From the NCBI GenBank assembly GCA_036936605.1, contig JAUPFV010000004.1:286234009-286298008 (forward strand): a DNA stretch of 64,000 bases, in the 5' to 3' direction. The notes beneath the pieces were generated by a model, which had not been told where the DNA came from, ran no database searches, and worked only from the letters and a program-made list of their open reading frames with translations. This DNA comes from Limnanthes douglasii subsp. nivea. Lineage: Eukaryota > Streptophyta > Magnoliopsida > Brassicales > Limnanthaceae. The translations under genes and the position numbers were made by a program. Below are positions 9,884-20,628 of this stretch, one piece after another (the stretch's first letter is position 1; each line of letters starts with the position of its first letter).

Positions 9884-12800
9884 CAGTTTGAGGGGCTTTC
9901 TGGGGGTGAGGGTGAAATTGATGACCCCAGAGAGACCCCTGGAGTGTTGATACCGGTTGAGGAAGTTGAAACACATTATTTGGAAGAAGGAAAAAGTGTT
10001 AAGATAGGGTCCAAAACATCATCTGAACTGAAGAATAAAATGTTGAAGTTTCCAAAAGACCATCAGCATGTTTTTGCTTGGTGCAATGCTGATGTTACTG
10101 GGGTTACAGCAGATATTATATCACATCACCTATCCATTCGCAGAGACATAGCACCTGTGGTACAAAAGAGAAGGGCTTTTCCCAAGGAAAAGGTTGATGT
10201 TATTGTTCAAGAAGTTGACAGGCTCACTAAAATGGGGCATATAAAGGAGTCTCAGTATCCTTCATGGACAGCCAATCCGGTCTTGGTGAAAAATAAAAAT
10301 GGCAAGTGGCGTATGTGCATTGATTTCACAGATCTCAATAGGGTTTGCCCAAAAGATTTATACCCAGTCCCCCGGATTGATCAGCTGGCGGATTCCACTT
10401 CTGGGAATAAGCTACTGTCTTTCATGGATGCCTTCTCCAGGTACAATCAGATTCAAGTAGATCTGAAGGATCAGGAGCATACCACATTTGTTACTGATAG
10501 GGGTCTCCATTGCTACAAGGTGATGCCATTTGGGTTGAAAAATGCTGGAGCTACTTATCAGAGATTGGTGAACAAACCTTTGCTAATCAAATTGGAAGAA
10601 ATATGGAAGTATACATTGATGACATGATGGTAAAAAGTGTGGATGAAAAACTACACTTGGCAGACCTCCAAGAAACTTTTGCTAACTTAGTAAAAGTAAA
10701 TTTGATACTAAATCCAGAAAAGTGTGTGTTCGGAGTGCAGTCCGCGAAATTCCTGGGTTATATAATAAGTGAGCAAGGGATACAACCCGATCCGGACCAG
10801 CTTAATATTTTATTCCAAATAGAGCCTCCTCAGAATGTTAAAGAAGTACAACGGTTGACTGGGAGGTTGGCTACTTTAAATCGATTCATCTCAAGGTCTT
10901 CAGACAGATGTGCCCCGTTTTTTCAAACTTTAAAGGGTGCAAAGGGATTTGACTGGACTTCACAGTGTGATGAGGCCTTCAATGAGATTAAGAAACATAT
11001 GTCCTCCCCCAAGACTTTATTTAAACCTGTTGATGGAGAGACGCTCTTCATATACTTGGCAGTTTCCAGTTGTGCCATCAGTGCTGTATTGGTAAGAGAG
11101 GTGGATAATTACCCTCATCCGGTGTACTACATCAGCAAGAGCTTGATAGATGCAGAAAAACGCTATTTAAAGCTTGAAAAATTAGCATTAGCCTTGGTAA
11201 TTGCTGCAAGGAAGATGAGGCCTTATTTTCAGGCTCATCCTATTATCGTCCAGATATCTTTTCTCTTGAAGAATGTTCTTCAAAAGGCAGATATTTCAAG
11301 TAGAATGACTAAGTGGTCAGTGGAGTTGGGGGACTTCGATATTGATTTTTCTCCTCGAACAGAAATCAAAGCTCAAGCCGTGGTTGATTTTTTGGTTGAA
11401 TTCCACTTTGATAGGGATATGGAGCAAACTACTGAGATGAAAGATAAAAAGGTCTGGATCGTCCGGACAGATGGTGGATCAAGTACTATGAGATGTGGTG
11501 CAGGGGTATTCTTGACCTCTCCATATGGTAAAAAATGTATCAGGCTATATGTTTCGCTTTTAAGGCTTCTAACAATGAGTCCGAATATGAAGCTGTTATA
11601 GCTGGTTTGAAGTTGGCTTCCATTTGTGGAGCCAAAAGGGTCAAGTTAATGAGCGATTCCCAGCTTCTTATCCATCATGCACAGGGTCAATCCGAAGCTA
11701 AAAAGGAGCAACTAGTGAAGTAGTTACTTCTTCTAAAAAATGAGGCACTTAAGTTCAAGAGCATCGTTTATGAGCACATACCCCGAACTGAAAATGAACT
11801 AGCAGATTCCTTAGCAACCATAGCCTATACTGAGTCATATCCTTGGATCCATGTGCTGGAGTGCTCTTCCATTCAACTCAATGTGGGTAAAGAGGAATAA
11901 ATTTTTGATGTACAGATGAAACAACCTCAAGATTGGATATTTCCTCTCCTGCAGTATCTCTCCGATGGCATCTTGCCTCTGGATAAATCATCAGCAAGAA
12001 AAATGAAGCACAAGGCTCGTGGTTTTATTATACTAAGAGACGTTTTGTATAAAAAGTCTTACAGTAAACCTATTTTGCGATGTTTGGGGGATGATGAGTC
12101 TCAAGTAGTCCTCTCTGAATTACATGATGGTGAGGGATCAGCTCACTGTAGATTCAGGGCTCTAACAAGGAGAGTTTTATTGGCTGGCTATTATTGGCCC
12201 TCTATAATGCAAGATGCTAAGGAGCTGGTGAGAAGGTGTAGCCCATGCCAGAGATATAGCAATGAAATTCATGTCCCAGACATCCCTTTACAGTCAATTT
12301 ATGAGCCTATACCTTTTGCTCGATGGGGATTGGATTTGGTGGGACCTCTTCATATGGCATCCGGAGGACGCAGACAATTATTGTTGCAATTGATTATTTT
12401 TCGAAGTGGATTGAAGCAGCCCCGTTGGCAGGTACAACTTCAAAAGCCGTCATAAAATTCATTTTATCCAATATCTGTTGCAGATTTGGTGTTCCACAAA
12501 AGATAACAACAGATAATGGGCCACAGTTCGACAACAAGGAAATGGAGAGTTTCTGTGCCTCTAGAGATATACAACATTGTTTATCCTCACCTTTCCACCC
12601 ACAAGCAAACGGTTAAGTTGAAGTGGCTAACAGAACTATATTGTCCGGTTTGAAGAAAAATTTAGAAGGGCCTGCTGGAAAGTGGCCTAGTTATTTACAA
12701 GAGGTTTTGTGGGACTACCGGACTACTCCTGGGGCTGCAACACAAGAATCACCTTTTGCCTTGGTCTATGGGATGGATGTTATAGCTCCCATAGAGGCAA

Positions 12801-13168
12801 CTCTCCCTTCCTTTCGAGTTCACAATTTCTCCGAACACGCTAACGAAGTGGCAATTAGGGGTCAGCTTGACCTAATAGAGGAAAGACGAGTTAAGGCTCA
12901 ACTTAGAGCTGCACACTATCAGGGTTTGATGAGAAACAGGTTTGCTTCCAGAGTTAAAAGAAGAGATTTTCAGCCGGGGGACAAGGTGTTAAGGAAAGTT
13001 TTCTTACACACTGAAGAGAAGCTGCTCGACAAACTAGCCCCAACTTGGGAAGGACCTTATACGGTCATTGAAAGGCTCAAACCTGGAACATACTGGCTAG
13101 AAGACAGGGATGGAAGGATTTTGAATCACCCTTGGAATATTGAACATCTCAGGATGTACTTAGAGTAG
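9884..13168 (+). pseudogene. pol of element B: RT, RNase H, second RNase H, integrase (broken)
   Basis: RT: RMCIDFTDLNRVCPKDLYPV near 10310-10370 and YIDD at 10612-10623; a one-base deletion near 10580 splits it. RT-linked RNase H is at about 11020-11400 (AVSSCAISAVLVREV, then VYYISKSLIDAEKRYLKLEK). A second RNase H is at about 11452-11720 (WIVRTDGGSS, later LMSDSQLLIHHAQGQ), with a frameshift near 11530 and stops at 11721 and about 11898. Integrase: HHCC-type zinc region at about 12110-12260, catalytic core with DLVGP and TTDNGPQFDN, a frameshift near 12360 and a stop at 12614-12616. The C-terminal part (LAPTWEGPYTVIERLKPGTY) ends at the TAG at 13168. Domain order PR-RT-RH-aRH-INT supports the Tat clade. 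Confidence 0.92.
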
Positions 13169-13664
13169 AAGCAATGTAAATATTTACTTGTTTAAAAATC
13201 CATGTAAATATTTGGGGGCATACTCTTTCCTACCCTGGTGGCGCGGGGAGGTTTTAATGAGGTGTCCGGGCTTTTTATAAAATTTGATGCTTTCTTTATA
13301 TTCAAAGTGTTCTTATTTTGTTTTTTGTCACACCATTCGGATTGAATTAAAGGAATGATGAGTACTTAAACATTTGTCATCGGAGAATTTAAACACTCTC
13401 GCTTTAGAATATTTATGAAATAACTAAGGGTTGCTTAAACACTAGCCACCAAAATTGAAACAAACTATGAAAGAATGCAAGAGTTGTGCAAAACAAAGAT
13501 ATTCATTGAAATAACCTAAGTGCCTTGGCCTTCCAAGGACTTTTAAACTGTCAGACAAAACAAAAGATCTATCCGATCAAGTACCGGACACAATTATAAA
13601 AATTCCTTGGCCTTCCAAGGACTTTAGTTCAGATAACATAAAAGGTGAAAAGATAATTCGTAAT
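13169..13664 (+). other. Post-integrase region of element B, with conserved GC-rich block
   Basis: Non-coding on the + strand; on the - strand it is the 3' flank of the antisense gene. The block TGGCGCGGGGAGGTTTTAAT at 13239-13258, continuing AGG...TCC, recurs at 63614-63642 in the much more diverged element G, although sequence around it is hardly alignable. A palindromic word CCTTGGCCTTCCAAGG occurs at 13523-13538 and again at 13605-13620, each followed by ACTTTA or ACTTTTA. I see no coding feature here. Confidence 0.7.
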
Positions 13665-16628
13665 CTAAGACTGGGCCTTTGAAGATGGCTCAGCCTCACT
13701 TGTCTTCTTCTTTTTCTTGGGATCGTCCTCCTCCTCATTTGGGCTCTCTCCGGTGTTCTCTTCTTTGTCAAAGGAGGAAGCACTAGAATAATCATGCAAG
13801 TCTCCATCAGCCATAGTGTGGAAAGGAAGGTCTTCGTACTCTACATGAAGCCACAAATATCCCAGGTTCCTCTTCGGGAACTTCTCATGAAAGAGCAAGA
13901 CCATGTCCGACCTCACCTTGGCATACATTTGCTCTTGAGTATCTATTACATTTTTGGCATAAGCATCGATCTTGGCCTGAATTTTGGTCTCTTGCTCCCT
14001 TAGCAGATCTGCTTTCTCCTCTGCAACCTTGGACACTGTGTTCTCGAGCGCAATCTTGTCATTTGTCAAGTTATGGATGACTTGAGCCTTGGCCTTCGCC
14101 TCCTCTTTTGAAGAGGTGAGATCTTTCTCTAATACAGACAGCTTCTCCCGGAGCTCTTTGATAGTATCTTCTAAAGTGGCAACCTTTATGGTCCACCTCT
14201 CTTGGCTCTTCTTTAGCTCCTCATTTTCTCCCTTCAAAACCTCAGCGTTTTGGGTGGCAGTTAGGAGATCATTGGACAGTTTTTCCTTGTCAGAGTTAAG
14301 GGAGGCAATGATTGCTGCCTGACCTCGTACTTGCTTCTCTAGGTCCAACACTGGCTGAACAGTACTCAGTATGGAGTGAGTTATAGCTTCACTTTCACTT
14401 GAAATAGTGAAAGTTTTACCATTAAAGGTAACGGTGTTCGAAGTGCTTGGAGGGAGGTAAAGCCCAGCAAAGTCGTCTCTGGGAAGGTTTGCAAAATAGT
14501 CACCAAGTCCATCAAGCCATGTGATGTCAACACCATCAATGCCGAGGTCTCCTCCTCCAACCTCGTCAGTTTGAAAGTCACCAGGGATCTCCTCTGCTCT
14601 TGTCGGATCAGTAGGGTCAACAGGGGGGAGAGACTCCGGAGGCCGGAGAGAAAGTTCATCACCCCTAGAGGTCTTTTTCTTTTTGGCCTCCCTCTCCTTG
14701 TTCTCTGCTCCACGTTTTCGGTCTCTCTTGGGAACCCTTGGAGGTTTGGGAGATCCTACCTCTTCCCTAGCACTCTCCTGCTCCACCACTTCTAGGAGAG
14801 CATCATCGATCTGGCTTGGGGCTGGCCCTTCTGGGTTTGTTGGAGCAGCCTCTTCCACCTCGGCAGGGTTAGCCTTACCTACAGCCTTCTTGCCCTTCCC
14901 TTTCTTGCCTTTCATTTTACTTGGGGCCTTGGCTCGACCTGGCAAGTACAGTGACACGTCCGGTTTGTGTGTTCTCTTGAGGACTACATCCGGAGGGGGT
15001 GGAGTGGTGAGTTCTTCCCAGGTCAAGTCCCTTCGGCCAGTAGTGTTCCAGAGGTGAGACCTTGCAAGATTGCCTCCGGTAAAGGCGTCATGGAACCGAT
15101 TCCCCCACTTCTCAGCAGCCCAAGTGTTGATCTTGGTACAAGTGGTCTGCCCAGCCTTTAAATAGTCGTTGAAGTCTTTGGGCAGCTCTGTCAAGAAAAA
15201 AGATAAGACCAGTCAGTTTAAACGAATTCGATAAAAGTAAAAATAAGAATGTAAGGTAGGATCCTTACGATCACTTCTCCATCTGCTGGTGAGGAGACTC
15301 GGGTTGACTCCAGCTTTGATCTTCCTCCCATTTTCCCAAGCGCCGCTTACGAACAAGAACTGAGTCCTCCAGTTTCTCTCCGACTCAAGCAGGTCATCCA
15401 CTGCTTTATAGTTATCACCCATATTGAAGTGATAAAAGGGGATATGAGGGTTTCTGCAGAGACCGGCCACAGCAGCGAATTCCTCCATCGAGAGAGGAAT
15501 TCCGGAGAGCCTAGAGGCCATGATACAGGCCATGAGAGTATACCAAGCGTTAGGGCTCAATTGGCTTGGATAAAGCTTGATGAGATTGAGGTACCTAACT
15601 ATCTCCGGATCCAAGGGAAACCTTAGCCCCCAGTTAAAGAGCTCATTAAAGATGACTACTTCACTAAGTTTGCAGTCCATTGGGGTTTCAGGGTCTATTG
15701 GAATCCTTATTTTCACATTCTCCGGAATCCCCCACTTCGTACGCATCTGACCCAGTTCGTTTGTGTGGATAAAGGCATAATTACTCTTTTTCAAGGCAAG
15801 TAAATATTTGACACTGACCTTGTAGAAACAAGGTCCAACTTTTCCCTTTAGGACCTCTGGCAGATCTGGATGCCTGAGGCATAGTTTTTCTTTGCCTTTA
15901 TCCTTCTTGACAGCAGCAGCATCACTAGTCTGTCCGGAGGGCTCGGACTCGAATGGAGCCTCTTCGATAGAATCCTCTATTATTTCCTCCATTACCGAGG
16001 AAGGGTTTGCAGTTGTCTTTGTGAGGGGGGAGTTTGGAGTTGGTTCAGTCTGACCTCCGGACTGTTGAGCTTCAATACTCTCATGGACTCTGGCCTCCGG
16101 CTGGGGCTCTGATGTGGTGGTTTCTCTTTGGGGGGTTGAGCTAGTGGCCTCCAGTCCGGATAGCCTGTCCTTGGGTACTTTTATGGGTGCCTCTGACCCT
16201 GTATTGCTATCCTTGGCTCCTGATTTTGAAGGGGTGCCTTTGGAAGCCTGCCCTTTAACCAGCTGGCCTCTTCTTCGATCGACCAGTTTGTTGGGAGAGG
16301 TATCTGCATCTGACCCCATGGCTATAAATGGGGAAGGCTTTTTGAAGCTAGTAACTGTTAACCCTGGTTCAACAGTGGGTTCTGATTCTTGAACCGATGA
16401 ACATGAGACAATGGGAGAAAGATTGGTTTGAAACAATCTCCTCGGTTTGACACTTTTTTTTGAGGAGGAACCCTGGCCAGGCTCTGTGTTTGAGGTTGCT
16501 GGTTTGTTGATGGGGGAGGTAGGTAGCCCTGCTGCAATGCGCCTTTCCCTTTCAACTTTTTTTGCCTTTTCTAGCTCTGATAGATTAAGCCACCCGCCTC
16601 TAATTAAAGCGTTCCTAGCCGTGAACAT
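13665..16628 (-). CDS. Antisense additional gene of Tat element B: spliced 960-residue coiled-coil protein
   Basis: Exon 1 runs 16628-15269 (ATG at 16628) and exon 2 runs 15187-13665. The 81-nt intron (15268-15188) starts GTAAGG and ends TTGACAG. Exon 1 ends in phase 1 (C) and exon 2 begins AG, giving CAG, so the joined frame is exactly 961 codons with no internal stop. Residues about 321-401 (EVVIFNELFNWGLRFPLDPE through PSQLSPNAWYTLMACIMASR) resemble the Pfam family named 'putative gypsy type transposon' (Transposase_28). Residues 606-628 are a basic, NLS-like cluster. Residues about 736-876 are a heptad-rich coiled coil. The C-terminus is acidic, then Lys-rich. The protein is not a transposase by any catalytic motif I can see; its function is unknown, and a nuclear nucleic-acid-binding or scaffolding role is a guess. 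Antisense extra ORFs after pol are known in Tat elements such as Grande. An upstream non-coding exon is possible. Confidence 0.8.
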
Positions 16629-16978
16629 AAACAACCAAAAAGTGTTTAATTTATAGTAAACCCCAAAAAGGTGCTTTGATTCATAGGAGAATTCGAAACG
16701 ATTTGCAATGATTAAGAAACAGTGGTGATGTCAGCTTCCTTTAATGAAGAGGTTGCTTTTCAGAGAAGGTGGGAGCGAAATTCAAGGTGAAAAAACGGCT
16801 GAAATTACGAACCAGAATGAGACACGTGTCCCATGAACTCTGGCAAAAAAACGTTTAGATTCAAAGAACTTTTTTCAATCCGGATAAAACTATAACACAA
16901 TTCGAAGGACCTGTCCCGATGTAACTGTCATTAGCAACAGACTGTTTTTTAGGTCTTGCCAAAGGTTTTTGAACACCA
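16629..16978 (-). promoter_or_regulatory. Presumed 5' region of the antisense gene (no clear core motif)
   Basis: About 350 bp between the antisense ATG and the polypurine tract. Transcription of the antisense gene must start here or in the 3' LTR reading leftward. I see no convincing TATA box; an AT-rich TATAAATTAAA-like word lies on the - strand near 16650. Nothing else recognisable. Confidence 0.35.
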
Positions 16979-16995
16979 CCTAAAAAGGGGGCTAC
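16979..16995 (+). other. Polypurine tract before 3' LTR of element B
   Basis: CCTAAAAAGGGGGCTAC immediately precedes TGATGAGTCC. The A/G run is the expected plus-strand primer; it ends 4 bases before the LTR. Confidence 0.8.
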
Positions 16996-17403
16996 TGATG
17001 AGTCCGGTTTCCGTCACCACCTCGGACAGGGTCAGTTCGGACAATGACTACCTAACCAGACATGGGGCAGTTCGGACACTTCATCCTTTGGACTGTTCGA
17101 ACAGAACTAAAGTACTTAAAACATAATCACTTCTTGACTAAGCTGTCTGCTCTCCTACTTAGCACTTATGGGTCCTTAAACTCGATCCGGGTCTATTAAA
17201 CACGACCCGAAAGCCCATAAGGCCCAAATATAAGGGTATAAATACCCAACCACCAACATTAAATGAAGGTAATGAAAATTAAATACAACCAGACTGCTTA
17301 ATTCTCCCTCTACACTCTACCCAAATATTAAATACTCACAAACTTCCACACAACTCTAAACAAAAATTACAAACTTACCCTCAGACGAAAATAAACCACA
17401 CCA
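16996..17403 (+). repeat. 3' LTR of element B (408 bp)
   Basis: Same termini as the 5' LTR, TGATGAGTCCGG to CCACACCA. About 11 differences by eye, mostly transitions plus one single-base insertion near the second CGGACAGG unit. Confidence 0.95.
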
Positions 17404-17408
17404 GTGTT
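17404..17408. repeat. Target-site duplication GTGTT, right copy (element B)
   Basis: Matches 7057-7061. The Copia RNase H reading frame resumes on either side. Confidence 0.9.
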
Positions 17409-18027
17409 ATCACATAAAAAAATCACATCTTGCTCCATACCCGTAAATTCACTCCACAATCATTTCAAATAAATAGCTTCCTTCATGGTTTCTTTAGCAA
17501 CCATATTCTCGGCTTCCGTAGAAAACATTACAACGAACTGATGTATACAAGACTTCCAGCTAACCACTCCTCCAAACACAATAAACAAATAACCTGAACT
17601 AGATTTTCTAGTGTCGAAGCAGCCTGCATAATTGGAGTTCATATAAGATTTCAACACTATATCACCCGTATTATCTTGATTGTAACACAAGCCTACAGTA
17701 GCGAGCCTTTCAAGTATCTCATGACCCGCTTGAGATCATGCCAATGCGACTTCTGTAGATTTGATATAAATTTACTCTAAATATTTACAGTGTAGATAAG
17801 ATCAGGTCTCATGCAAATCATATCATATATAATGCTACCAATAAAATTTTATAAGGTATCTTCAACATATACTTCTTATGTGTTGTTTTGGTTGGTGCTT
17901 GAGTGGCATTGAGTTTGAATTTGGAACCAATTGGAGTTTCAACCATTTTTGCTTCGGGCATAAAGAACTTCCTTAAGACCTTTTATATATTCTTGTTGAG
18001 ATAATAATAAAAACCTCTTTGACATAC
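17404..18027 (-). pseudogene. Ty1/Copia RT end and RNase H remnant (proximal piece of a split copy)
   Basis: On the - strand from 18027: LSQQEYIKGLKEV, then TPIGSKFKL, IPYKILLVALYMI and HDLK.V..YLKGL. After these comes RNase H with LKSYMNSNYAGCFDTRKSSS, GGVVSWKSC and STEAENMVAKETMKEAIYLK. This is the standard end of Copia pol. Stops and frameshifts break it. The left end is split by element B and resumes at 7056. The right end at 18028 is cut by an LTR, and the missing upstream RT is not found beyond 24284. Confidence 0.8.
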
Positions 18028-18452
18028 TGATGAGTCCAAATTCTGCACGCTCCCCGGACAAGGACAGATCGGTCCAAGGCCTCCGGATCGGACAGATCAC
18101 ACGGACCGGACAGATCACTTTGAGCACAATGACCATAGGACTGTTCGAACTATGACAAAAGTACTAAAAAACTAAACACTTCTTGACTAAGCTACTTGCT
18201 CTCCTACTTAGAGCTCATGGGTCTTTGAACATGACCCGGGTCCATTAAACATGACCCGAAAGCCCATAAGGGCCCAAACATCAGGGTATAAATACTCAAC
18301 CACCTGCATTAAGTGTGGGTAATGAGAATTAACTGCTACCAGGCTGCTTAATTATCTCTCTACTCTCTACTCTAAACACATATCATCCACACACTACTAT
18401 AAATCACCAACAAAATTACTAGCCTACCCTCAGGCGATTATTATCCACACCA
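18028..18452 (+). repeat. LTR of element C, left (425 bp)
   Basis: TGATGAGTCC to CCACACCA, followed by AATTGGCGACCACAG (primer-binding site, TGG at 18456). TATA box TATAAATA at 18287-18294. The U3 part has three CGGACAGATC-type words spaced closely, a different repeat arrangement from the LTR of element B. Confidence 0.9.
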
Positions 18453-18525
18453 AATTGGCGACCACAGTGGGAGCACGAAGGTGCCTGAATCAAACATTCA
18501 AAACTAGCTAAGAAAATCTGTCCGT

Positions 18526-20628
18526 ATGAATCCGGACAATTCAGAAGTACCACCAGCTCTGCTCGAAGTGGTGGGAGAGAACGATGAGTACACTATCAAA
18601 GAGCGTGATAGGCTCAAGGGTGAAATAGAAGCTCTGAGGGCAGAAAAGGCCAAGATGGGCGTGAAAGAAAAGTCCAAAGCATCGGTTGCTCATCACAATG
18701 ATAACCCCAGAGAGCATGAGTCTTCAAAGACTCATGTGAGTACTAAAAAGACTCATGCCAGTTCTAAAAAGTCTCACCGGTCTAAGCCAGTGGAGAGTTC
18801 TGACTCAAGCTCAGAGTCTTCTGATAGCTCTTCAGACAGTGAGGGAGTTGAAAAATCCTTATCCTCTAGCAGCGATGAGGGTCGAACTAGAAAGAAGTAA
18901 AAGCAGATTAAAAAATACTCAAGAAAAAAGGATAGACAAGGAAAGATAAAAAGGCATATTGGTAAGGGATCATCTCATAGCCGGAAGCATGTAGACCGGA
19001 TGCTGATGGATCCCTTCGCTTTTCACGATGAGCCAGGTATCTTTGCAACTCCCAATGAGGGTACTGTGTTCAGTCGTGGAAGGAATTAGAGGCAATCTCC
19101 ATTGTCTTCTAAAATTCTCTCCGGAAACCTCCCTAAGAGGTTTGATAGCACCAAAATAGAGAAGTACGATGGCAGTACTGATCCGGACAACCATCTAGAG
19201 CAATTTAAGAACTTCATGATGAACTTTGATGACGACGATAAACTCCTCTGTAGGGCATTCTCCCAATCATTCACGGGGAGTGCTCTAAAATGGTACAACA
19301 GCCTGCCTCAGGGTTGTATTAAAGACTTCGATACCTTTTGGGTAGCCTTTCGAAGGCAATTCGTAGGGAGTAAAGAACTAAAGGGAAATGGAGACACAAT
19401 AATCCATTGTGCCCAGGAGCCAAATGAGTCCTTGAAAGAATATATAAGCCGTTTTGTGAACATCAAGAATGGGTTGGCTGATTGCTTCGAACAGGTAGCA
19501 ATAGCATCCCTGAGACAGGGTTTGAACCCAGGCAATCTAGCTGATTCAGTGACCAGAAAGAAGGCCATGACATGGGGAGGGTTGATGAATCAGGTTGGCA
19601 AACAAATAAACGTCGATGAAAAAAAGAAAACCAGGGTGCACAGGCAGGTGAGGTCTACCCCAGTGGCACCAAATCCCAATCAGAATCAGTCCGGGAACAA
19701 AGCAAGAGAAACCGGACAGGGGCATGGTAGGGCAAAAGCTCAGTCTCAATCAGCTGCTCCTGCTCAAAGTCAACAATCCAGAAACAAGAGAGGGCCATGG
19801 GTCCAACCGGAGTGGTTCGCAGAGTTAAAAGAAAGTGTGGCCACTATCTTTGATAAAACGAAGGAAGATGTGCATTACCGGAGACCGGCAACACTGCAGT
19901 CTCCCAGAGAGCATCGCAATAATTCTTTTTGCCAATATCACAATGATATTGGTCATACCACTGATGACTACATAGCATTAAAACAAGAAGTTCAAAACTT
20001 GATTGAAAGGGGAAAGTTGGGGGCCTACGTGAAAAGAAGAGGGGGTAACAGGCCTGATAACACTCACCGGGTTGGTCCAAGTAATGCTGCTCCAGAGGGA
20101 GCCATGGTTATAGTTGAAAGGTTTGACGTAGAATCTGAGTACTTGGATCCTGATCCAACTCGAAACAGAGAGGGTACAATTGAGCAAAGTTCTAGGTCGG
20201 TCTCCAGGCTCATTAAGTTATTCGAGTCACTTACAATTTTCAGAGGGGACACTATGACAGCTCCTACTGCTTCTTCGAGGAAGAGGCATGTTCATACTTT
20301 AGCCTCCCAGCTAGAAGGAGGCATGACTTCCTATCAGTCACAAAACTCGTTCCCCTTCATTGTTTTTTATGAAGATGATTTAAGAAACATTGCTGGCCCT
20401 CATAAGGATGCTGTTGTCATAGGAGCATCTATAGGGGGCAATGACATAAGACGAATCCTGGTGGATACTGGAAGCTCAGCCAATATCTTTTTCCTAACCA
20501 CATACAAGAGAATGAAAATCCAGCTGTAATTCAGAGTTCGGACAGATCAATTGTGGGCTTTACAGGCAGCTCAGCAGATGTGATCGGAGAGTTCGAAGAA
20601 GAAGTTCTATTGGGCAAGGGCCCTTTCA
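18526..20628 (+). pseudogene. gag and start of protease, left half of element C (broken)
   Basis: The ATG at 18526 (MNPDNSEVPP) has no Tat-family homologue in better condition than the right half. Compared with the right half, this copy has stop TAA at 18898-18900 where the other reads CAA, and stop TAG at 19087-19089 where the other reads TGG. A one-base deletion near 20518 in the protease moves the frame. The region 19102-20529 is otherwise open and covers the capsid core (LKWYNSLPQGCIKDFDTFW), the gag tail and the protease motif ILVDTGSSANIFFL. The protease is cut at the palindrome junction at 20628. Confidence 0.9.

Larger units (their letters stand above)
7062..17403 (+). mobile_element. 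Ty3/Gypsy Tat-type LTR retrotransposon B, structurally complete, with antisense gene
   Basis: A 10,342-bp element with a 5' LTR (7062-7468), primer-binding site, gag-pol on the + strand, a large antisense gene, polypurine tract and 3' LTR (16996-17403). It is flanked by the GTGTT duplication. By eye the two LTRs differ at about 11 of 408 positions (about 97% identical), so the insertion is fairly young. Gag-pol nevertheless has about ten stops or frameshifts, so the copy probably moved by borrowing proteins or decayed quickly. The dual RNase H and the antisense ORF downstream of pol are both reported features of the plant Tat clade. It sits inside the RNase H of an older Copia remnant. Confidence 0.95.
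18028..20628 (+). repeat. Left arm of 2.6-kb inverted repeat
   Basis: Pairs with 21683-24284 on the opposite strand. The last shared bases are CCCTTTCA at 20621-20628; the right arm continues AAG where the left goes to CTTTTACC. A transcript through both arms could fold into a very long hairpin. Confidence 0.9.

Noticed and set aside
14683..15057. + strand ORFs across 13794-15161 in element B
   Set aside because: They are shadows of the antisense gene, which has the longer frame, the splice logic and the coiled-coil composition.
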